Origin: Aculops lycopersici
Lineage: Eukaryota > Arthropoda > Arachnida > Trombidiformes > Eriophyidae
Reading direction: 5' to 3'
Assembly: GCA_015350385.1 (NCBI GenBank)
Contig: WNKI01000001.1
Location: forward strand, 4,706,451 to 4,770,450
DNA length: 64,000 nucleotides
Both the position numbers and the translations under genes were made by a program. Of the stretch, positions 57,143-64,000 are shown in pieces; the first letter of the stretch is position 1, and the number at the start of each line of letters is the position of its first letter. The notes below the pieces were generated by a model. That model made no database searches, was not told where the DNA came from, and saw only the letters and a list, made by a program, of their open reading frames with translations.

Positions 57143-60006
57143 ATGATTAGAAGAACGAACTTCATCTCCCTCCTAGTGAAGTGTGTAGTTTTATTTGCAA
57201 CCTTCTACCTGTTAACTATTCTAACTATCCAAAATCAAGTTGAAGCTTATGAACATCACGAGCACCACGAGCACCATCATCATAAGAAACATTACGAAGC
57301 TCCAATTGTTAAGGTTATACACAAGACGGTGCACATACCGAAAGCCATACCAGTGCCCAAAATTATTCCCGTTCCAAAGATAATTCCCGTCCCAAAGACG
57401 GTGGCCGTTCCGCATCCGGTTCACATTAGCGTCAAGGTGCCCATTTATAAGACAGTGAAGAAGGTTATTCCGGTTCCGAAGCAAGTGAAGGTCCATAAGC
57501 CAGTGCCGGTGCCTAAGCCCTATGCAGTGGCAGTTCCGGTTCCGGTGATCAAGCACCATCCTTATCCAGTTTATAAGCATGTTCCGGTGCACAAACCCTA
57601 CGGAGTCCCCGTGCCCTACAAGGTGCACAAGCACGTCCCCGTTGGCATACCCAAGGTTGTTCATGTTCCGAAACCCTACCCAGTCCCCTACAAGGTCCCA
57701 GTTTACAAGGAGGTTATCGTGAAGAAGCCAGTGGAGGTTCCAGTGCCGTAAGTATAGTTGCAACTTCGGATAATCCCATTTCTTTATATAACAATGAAAT
57801 AATGGAACTCCAATGTGGATCTAGACAAACAGGTGGACGATTGAGAGAGACTAACTCAGAAAAATTCTCGCCTAATCTCCTCTCAACCTCAACTACAAAT
57901 CCAATATCAATAACACACATTCACACAGCGTTTACATCAAGAAAAAGCCAGTCTACCATCCGCCAGTCTACAAGCACGTCCACAAGAAACACCACCACCA
58001 TCACGAAGGCGGTAAGTAAACCAACTTTTATTTCTTCTTCTTTCCTTCAAATGGTCACTTCAAATGACCGACTATTCAACAAGTGGCTGTTGCGTGATCA
58101 CCTTTTGTGTGGCACTGCCATATAGAAGATGAAACGGAGTCAGTGAACAAACACGCACGCACTTGAAATCTGGCACACAAACTCATGGGAAGGCAATGAG
58201 CGAGGGATTTACCTGTCAAGGTTTCCAAGCGCAGACCCACGACCACTTGTTGAATGCCACAATTGGACTTGAGTGCCCGGGCGTCGTTTGCGTGCCAACT
58301 TGGTGCAGTGTTGGGCTGTAAGCGACAGAGATAAATAGACAGACAGGTAGCACTAGCAGCACCACTAACCCAATGACACTAATTGCACCTGCCCACTATC
58401 AACCCATCGAACTTCTTCGCGTTCGTCTCGAATTCCAAACTGCAAACTCAATTCGACCGACCAACTAAATCTCGACTCCTCGAACTAAATTCCATATTGA
58501 ACACACGCAAACTCTTGCGACTAAAAAATAAATATAAACTAAACAGCCGCCGCAACAAACGATGCCTACACGGCGGTGGAGCCAAACGAGATGCGCACTT
58601 GGACTAGCTTCACGCCAATGCACCAGCACTATCCCCAACAAACGCAACAGCAACACCAGCAACAATATAATCAATACCAATCCTCGGCAATGGCCGCCTC
58701 GCAGCGGCTCAATCAGTACCAATTGCAGGGACCAAACGATGGCTTTGGTGGTGGGGCAAATTCCATGGACAATTTGGGCGGCGGGAGTAAGTTGAGCTCA
58801 GGTGGCATCAATAACAAGCAACAAGTGCAGCAGATGCTCACTTCATCTAGCAACTTGGACTCCACTAATTCGTCTCCCTCGGCATTGCAAACCTCATCGG
58901 TCTCATCATCGTCGTCGCCATCTTCCTCGGATCTCATATCCCAGGGATCGTCGCCGACAGCTAGCGGCATTCCCACGTCGTCAGCAGGAACGGCATCGGC
59001 TACAGGTGGCAGTCAGTCGTCGGGTACAAGCCCCACCAACGAGCTCTACTCCAACCACCAAACGCGAGACACGAAGAGTAGCAAATCGTCGCTAGCCAAC
59101 TACCAAAACTACCAGCCGACGACTTCCGGTGGCGAGCAGTTAAGTCTAGCTTTGGGTCAGTATCAGCAGCCGCAGCGACTTACCTTTGGATCTCCGTCGT
59201 CCTCGTCCTCAAGCGGAAGTAGCAATGGCGGATTCCAGGGTCTTAGCCACCAATCGTCGGGTGCAATGACTCTAGCAGGTGGGTCATCCGTTAGCAACAG
59301 CCAACAGTCGATGTTTGCGCCTAGGCACATGATGATGCCGTCGGCGCCACAGGACACCAGCTCCTCGGCAATGGCCGCCCTCGACTCGCTTAGTGCCGCC
59401 GCCAGCGCCAGCTCGCCGCAGACAATGGAACACCCGCAACAATTTGCAGCCTTCCAAGCGGCTTTAGCTAACCAACAGCCGACTCAGTGGGCGAGCCTAT
59501 CCAGTTTTGTGCCGACTCAGTTACAATCGCAATCACAATCCCAACAACCACTACCCCTGCCGCTGCAACAACAACCACAACAAAGCAACAAGAGTATCCT
59601 AAACCAGCTGAGCCGCTTGTGGTCGATGGTCGGGCGGAACAAGAGTTTTATGCAAACTTTCAGCGGAAGTGGCAGTTCAAGCAACAACAGGTTGCAGCAG
59701 CAGCAGTCGGGTGCAACAACAGTGCCACAGATGATGCTAAGCAGTAACAACTTGCCGATGAGGAGTTTAAATCCCTTGCAGCGCCACTTTCAGGTCCAGC
59801 CGGCGAGTTTGATGAACTCGCCCAATTCAATGTCGCAACAAACAGTTATGAAACAACAACCACCTGCTAATCTACACCAACCAACGACGCAGATTAATAG
59901 CACAGGCAACCAGCAGCAAAATTCAATGCAACATTCACAATCTCAATCGAATTCAATGATGACGAGTGAGGACATTCCACAAGTGGCAGCAGCAGCCAAA
60001 GCCTGA
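57143..60006 (+). CDS. VPVPKP-repeat, His-rich cuticle-like protein with long Gln/Ser-rich C-terminus (715 aa, three exons)
   Basis: Exons are 57143-57747, 57929-58011 and 58547-60006. Donors CC/GTAAGT and GGCG/GTAAGT join acceptors CACACAG and AAACAG in phase, and the total, 2148 bases, is 716 codons. The start ATG follows CAAA. A signal peptide covers about 1-34 (LLVKCVVLFATFYLLTILTI). A His-rich stretch follows (HHEHHEHHHHKKH), then about 150 residues of degenerate repeats of the type VPVPK, IPVPK, VHKPVPVPKPY and VYKHVPV. Such repeats are common in arthropod cuticle and matrix proteins. Exon two continues the pattern (PVYHPPVYKHVHKKHHHHH), confirming the join. Exon three switches to a Gln/Ser/Asn-rich domain of about 486 residues with no known fold. 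A poly(A) signal lies at 60444. The frame is open 411 bases upstream of the chosen ATG, so a longer form without a cleaved signal is possible. Confidence 0.8.
58012..58546 (+). other. Second intron of the VPVP-repeat gene
   Basis: 535 bases from GTAAGTAAA to an acceptor preceded by a branch-like ACTAAACAG. Two CAACAAGTGG copies (58077 and 58243, opposite strands) lie inside. The first intron is 57748-57928. Confidence 0.7.
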
Positions 60007-61820
60007 TCACTCGGTTGGTCATCAACCGATCAAATTGCGAGAGTTCATTAAAATTTGCGACAGTGTAACATAACACTGATTAACTGGATGAACTGGTAGC
60101 GATGGACAAACGCACTAATTTTAATTTAGACACAATGGGACAAGTTTATTGTGTTAACAGGAGTGAAGAGATGAGATTATGATGATATTAGTTATAGTTA
60201 TTGTTGTTATATGTTATATTATGTTAAATGTAGTTGGATGTAACAGAAGCAGCATCAGGTAATTGACACTCGAACACTTTGTTATATATACACATAGAAA
60301 CCGCGCGCAAATTACAGGTGACTCATTACCACCACCACCACCACCATAATGATATGATACCTTCACCTTTTCGAAACCGAAACAAAAAATGAATACTTAT
60401 ACGAAAGAAACTCTACAGGTTGGTTCTTGTGACGATCATACGAAATAAAAGCAATTCAATTCTTTAGAACGAATTGGAAAAGTGGTTGCTAGTGTTTGTG
60501 TCTAAAACTAATCAGGGAAACTTGGAGAGATCTCTCTTGCTGCTCAGTTGATCCGCTCCACACTACTATTGCTCACTTTTTTCTCACTAACTCGCACACT
60601 CCCCTTCAAATTGAATGAAGATGGCGAGTCTTGTTCCGCCAGGTAGACAAATGAACAATATGGATCCATATTTCGGCGAGCCGAAATCCTCAAAATCATT
60701 CAAGCGAAATGATTATTCGCCCGAGAGGCTCAAATTTCACAATGCGCGCGCCTCAATTGCTCTTTTGCCCACCATAAACACTGTACCTGGTCGCGTGATT
60801 AATAGCCGCGAAATTGGAGATGGGATCGCGCGCGCCCCATACTATTTGCCCTTAGCAGCCGCCGCCGCCATCAACTCGACCGAATCCGAATCCAAACCGC
60901 AGCTGTAATCACACAGGTAAAGGAGGAGGAGGGGGCAAAATGGAAACTTTTTGCTTCCTTTTCATCCCTTGCCCTAGGCAAAGTTCGCACCGTTTACCTG
61001 AGTTATTGGTGGTTAAGCAGACTTGACAGGAGAGGGTAGCCTAGGAAAATTGGTGCCACTTCTCTCTCTCGCTCGCTTTCTGTCACCTGATAAATTTCTC
61101 CTCCGCTTTCTCACTCGCTCACACTCGCGCAAATGCGCTTGTGTGAGAAAATTGCAATTTGCAATTGCTCTTTGCCTCTTCGTACGAATGATGCAGAATA
61201 CCCCTTGCGCCCCACTGGCGATGCACTCCCCCCTTTAAAGCGAAACAAACAAAACAGTGCAATGCAAATCACATGCGAGTGGTCCCTGTAGGGCCTAGCA
61301 AATTTAGTTTCACGGGAGGCCGCGGTGGCGCTGATCCAGGTTCAGGAGTTGCGGAACAAATCCTGAAGCCCGATTATTTATGCGTGTGATGTTTGCATGT
61401 AACCACAGAGAGCAGCCAAAAAGCGATCACTGAAAGCGCGCTGCCGCCCCCACGCGGCAACAAGTGGTGGCGCTTGTCGCGCACCGAATGCCGCCCCCTC
61501 CGCTTCTCTCAGTCACTCATCTCACCTGGCCGGCCGCGAATCACTGCAAATTTCCATCCTAACGCATCTCCCTTTTCTCTTGTTCTTTCTCTTTCTCTCT
61601 CGTCGGCATTAAGTTTTGAAGTGAGCTGCTCCAACAGCAACCAACACCATCAAACAACACCACCACCGTTGCCCTAATCATATCGACAAGTAGTCAAGTT
61701 GCTAGTGGCTTCCTCAAATGGCATTGGCAAACTTTAAAGAGGTAACAGTAGAAGTAGCAGCAGTAGAAGTAACCACAGGAAGAAGTGGAGAGAAGACGCG
61801 ACTATCATCGCATCAGAAAC
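60007..61820. other. Intergenic region, 1.8 kb
   Basis: This is the 3' UTR and flank of the VPVP-repeat gene, then the probable promoter of the right-edge mucin-like gene. A 97-codon frame at 60615-60908 starts with ATG and is followed by a donor-like CACACAG/GTAAAGG, but its content is not recognisable. A CCA repeat lies at 60328-60346. Confidence 0.4.
60444..60449 (+). promoter_or_regulatory. Candidate poly(A) signal of the VPVP-repeat gene
   Basis: AATAAA about 440 bases after the stop codon at 60006, giving a 3' UTR of moderate length. Confidence 0.5.
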
Positions 61821-64000
61821 ATGTTGTGCCGCAAGAGACCAAAACAAAAACAAAAGCAAGAAGGTGAGAGGAAATTCGGAAAAGAGTCGAGGAGAATTAC
61901 TTTGTATTTATCGAGATCTTCAGTATCAGGTGAGCAAAAAGCGATCAGATTTACCTGTGCCCAATTGTATCTTTCATTACTGGTGCTAGTTTTACTATTC
62001 AACAATCTAGCAGCAAATTATCGGCTCGACGAGGGTGCGGAGGGAAATGTAAACAATGCAAGTTTATTAAAGCAGCAGCAGCATCGTGGCAACCACCTGA
62101 TCTCACAGGTTGCCGCGACACCCAGCAACCAATTTGGTTTGGTCGCAAAGTTAACCACAACTCTAGGTATCCAGAACCAGCAGCAATCTTCAAATGGCTT
62201 CACAACAACAACAGCAACAACAACAATCACAACTCCGAAGCCAGTGTTAATTTTGCAACAAAACCGAATTCTCACAGAGCAACCAAGACAACAACAACAA
62301 CCACAAAAGCAAAAACCAAGTCAAGAGGACAGACACCACTACATCACGAGGCAACATGTAGTTCAGAATCCCTCGGGGAGCCAGCAGCAGAATCTAGTCA
62401 AATCGGCGCGCCTCGCCAGCTACTCACTCAGCTGTCCCCACGAGGCAGCCATCTACCCATGCACCTGTGTATTCCACGACCCGAACTCGCTGGCCGAGTC
62501 CGAGGAGCCCGAGCCGGAGCCTATTTTTGAGATCTCCTCCGAGCCCATGACTCCGGAACCACTAGTTATGACGAGCACTTCAATTCCGACTTCTACTTCA
62601 ACTACTTCAACCACCACAACAACAACAACAACAACAACAACAACTCCAAAGCCAACAACAACCACAACAACTCCAAAACCGTCCACCACAACCACTTCCG
62701 CTCGGCCGACGGAGCCAGCAAAAACCACCACAACCACCACAGAGACACCTACGAGTCAATCGCAAGGCGCAACAAGTGTCGGCCCGTCAACATCAACACC
62801 AACGTCCTTTGTTACCGAGGCGCCATCGACCACAACTCAAGCATTCAGCTCGCCACTTGGCTCAACCACAACGCCGGCCCCAGAAACTCCGGCCATCTCT
62901 TCCACTTTGCCACCGCCGCCGCCGGTCAAGGTCGAGAGTTCAACTGGCGAGACGCTTGGGATAAATGTCACACATTTGCCGGCGATCTTAATCTCAACCT
63001 CAACAACAACCACTACGTCGACCACGAATACGACGCCGCCAACGCCAAGAGCGACGTCTACCAATTCAACTGGAAGCTTAGCAACACTTAATTTCCCTGA
63101 GCCAACAAGTGGCCAGGCGGCGACAAGTTCCGCGCCTCTGCCACTTGTTGCCTCGAGCGTTGCGGTCAGCAACATAGTGACGCCATCGGCTTCCCTCGCG
63201 GCAACAGCAACGGCGTCGCCGACGACCACGACGAACGCAGAAACAATGAGCACTCCGCCAACGACCGAAGGCGCCACTTCCTTGACAACTTTGCATCCTC
63301 AAACTAATACCACTAGCAGTGGCACTCAAATCGAATTGGTCTCATCCGCCTCAACGCAAAGCGCTTCCTCTCCGGCGTCCGGCGAGCTGGTGGCCAATAT
63401 AAGTGTTAGTGGAGCTGAAGCGTCGCCGAGGCCAACGATAACGATAGCGTTGACGCCAACGCCGACTCCGACGCCAAGTGAGCAAGCGAAGCCAAGTGGT
63501 GGCCTTGATCAAACAAAGCCGACCGAGCGGCCGAAAACAATGCCATCGAGTGAGTGGCCAGCATCACCAAGTGCATCGCCGTTGACCAAGTTGACGACAG
63601 AGGCAACTACAACAACTCCTCCAGCAATCAAGGCCGCCGAGCTGCTGACCGTCGCCACCACCACCACAACGGCGATGCCAATAATGGAAACATCAACTTC
63701 ACTGCCAACTAATGAGGAGGAATCCAAACAAAAACAACTACACGGAACAACCACAACAAAAGGTCCCCCGGTCGAGGTTTCAATTTCGCCATTGAACGCG
63801 ACCACGCCCACCCACTTGAGTGGCCCAGAGTGGACCACAACCAGCGAGTTGCCGGTTGCTCCATTGAGTAGCTTTTCAACAACCAATGCTAAAAACAACA
63901 CACCAACTTCAATCCCTTCAACTTCAACCATTTCTACACTGCCCAATCCAATTCGCCACGAGGAGCCACAGGTAGTTGGAGGGAATCGCACAAACTCAGC
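61821..64000 (+). CDS. Thr/Pro/Ser-rich mucin-like protein with LRR N-cap-like cysteine motif, partial at right edge
   Basis: An ATG at 61821 opens a frame that stays open for 726 codons to the window end with no stop. Residues 45-65 are strongly hydrophobic (LYLSLLVLVLLFNNLAA) and could be a signal anchor or, if translation starts elsewhere, a signal peptide. Gln-rich sequence follows. Residues 204-218 read SCPHEAAIYPCTCVF, a CP...CxC pattern typical of the N-terminal cap of extracellular leucine-rich-repeat proteins. Next come an acidic stretch and about 500 residues of Thr/Pro/Ser-rich sequence with (Thr)n runs, expected to be densely O-glycosylated. No LRRs are seen before the edge; they may lie beyond it. 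Consensus donors inside the N-terminal part (AAG/GTGAGA near 61862, CAG/GTGAGC near 61929) mean the 5' structure could differ. A possible donor CACAG/GTAG also lies near 63971. Confidence 0.65.
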   Translation, partial: MLCRKRPKQKQKQEGERKFGKESRRITLYLSRSSVSGEQKAIRFTCAQLYLSLLVLVLLFNNLAANYRLDEGAEGNVNNASLLKQQQHRGNHLISQVAATPSNQFGLVAKLTTTLGIQNQQQSSNGFTTTTATTTITTPKPVLILQQNRILTEQPRQQQQPQKQKPSQEDRHHYITRQHVVQNPSGSQQQNLVKSARLASYSLSCPHEAAIYPCTCVFHDPNSLAESEEPEPEPIFEISSEPMTPEPLVMTSTSIPTSTSTTSTTTTTTTTTTTTPKPTTTTTTPKPSTTTTSARPTEPAKTTTTTTETPTSQSQGATSVGPSTSTPTSFVTEAPSTTTQAFSSPLGSTTTPAPETPAISSTLPPPPPVKVESSTGETLGINVTHLPAILISTSTTTTTSTTNTTPPTPRATSTNSTGSLATLNFPEPTSGQAATSSAPLPLVASSVAVSNIVTPSASLAATATASPTTTTNAETMSTPPTTEGATSLTTLHPQTNTTSSGTQIELVSSASTQSASSPASGELVANISVSGAEASPRPTITIALTPTPTPTPSEQAKPSGGLDQTKPTERPKTMPSSEWPASPSASPLTKLTTEATTTTPPAIKAAELLTVATTTTTAMPIMETSTSLPTNEEESKQKQLHGTTTTKGPPVEVSISPLNATTPTHLSGPEWTTTSELPVAPLSSFSTTNAKNNTPTSIPSTSTISTLPNPIRHEEPQVVGGNRTNS

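Noticed and set aside
60615..60908. 97-codon ORF with an ATG start and a donor-like sequence after the stop
   Set aside because: No recognisable content. It may be part of an untranslated exon, but nothing supports a protein.
62837..63991. Valine-rich minus-strand frames near the right edge
   Set aside because: They are antisense of ACA/ACC threonine codons of the plus-strand mucin-like gene.
1..64000. tRNA or rRNA genes, CRISPR arrays, prokaryotic operons
   Set aside because: I looked for tRNA T-loop-like GGTTCGA patterns with matching stems and found none that I could fold convincingly. Everything else points to eukaryotic nuclear DNA. A tRNAscan run would settle the tRNA question.

Overview
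The window is nuclear DNA of an intron-poor arthropod. The evidence is a secreted Beaten-path-type immunoglobulin protein, a CPAP1-type chitin-binding protein, a Rebers-Riddiford cuticle protein and a VPVPKP-repeat cuticle-like protein. DDX56 and Rpn8 have clear animal-type domains. A chelicerate, possibly a mite, fits the very long low-complexity cuticle proteins and the many intronless genes; that lineage call is inference and weak.

Layout. 1-7.1 kb has no convincing gene; it holds a Tc1/mariner-type MITE, a CTG microsatellite and two hairpins. A small ORF (7.15-7.38 kb, +) runs tail to tail with the DDX56 nucleolar helicase (7.54-9.32 kb, -). A beat-like gene (11.9-17.4 kb, -) encodes at least 1597 residues in two coding exons. 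A 1541-residue CPAP1-type protein follows (22.4-27.0 kb, -), then an 8.4 kb gene-free stretch, then an RR cuticle protein (35.4-38.6 kb, -). Two secreted mucin-like genes follow: a three-exon one with a 46 nt intron (40.6-42.5 kb, -) and an Ala/Gly-rich, silk-like one (42.8-45.5 kb, -). A short housekeeping block holds an unrecognised acidic protein (46.3-47.3 kb, +), a 118-residue membrane protein (47.4-47.8 kb, -) and Rpn8 (48.5-49.4 kb, +). A gene-free 7.7 kb leads to a three-exon VPVP-repeat gene (57.1-60.0 kb, +). The right edge is the first 726 codons of a mucin-like protein with a leucine-rich-repeat N-cap-like cysteine motif (61.8 kb to beyond the window, +).

Functionally, seven genes encode secreted or surface proteins of cuticle and extracellular matrix type, most with very long homopolymer-rich stretches. 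The others look like housekeeping genes (RNA helicase, proteasome subunit) or are unrecognised. 

The strongest unexplained signal is at nucleotide level. The 10-mer CAACAAGTGG occurs 32 times by hand count, on both strands, in intergenic DNA and in different reading frames of coding DNA. CAACAGGTG (about 18 copies) and ACTTCCGG (about 21 copies) are also far above random expectation. The second structural surprise is low-complexity sequence inserted inside folded domains, notably in the second Ig domain of the beat-like protein.
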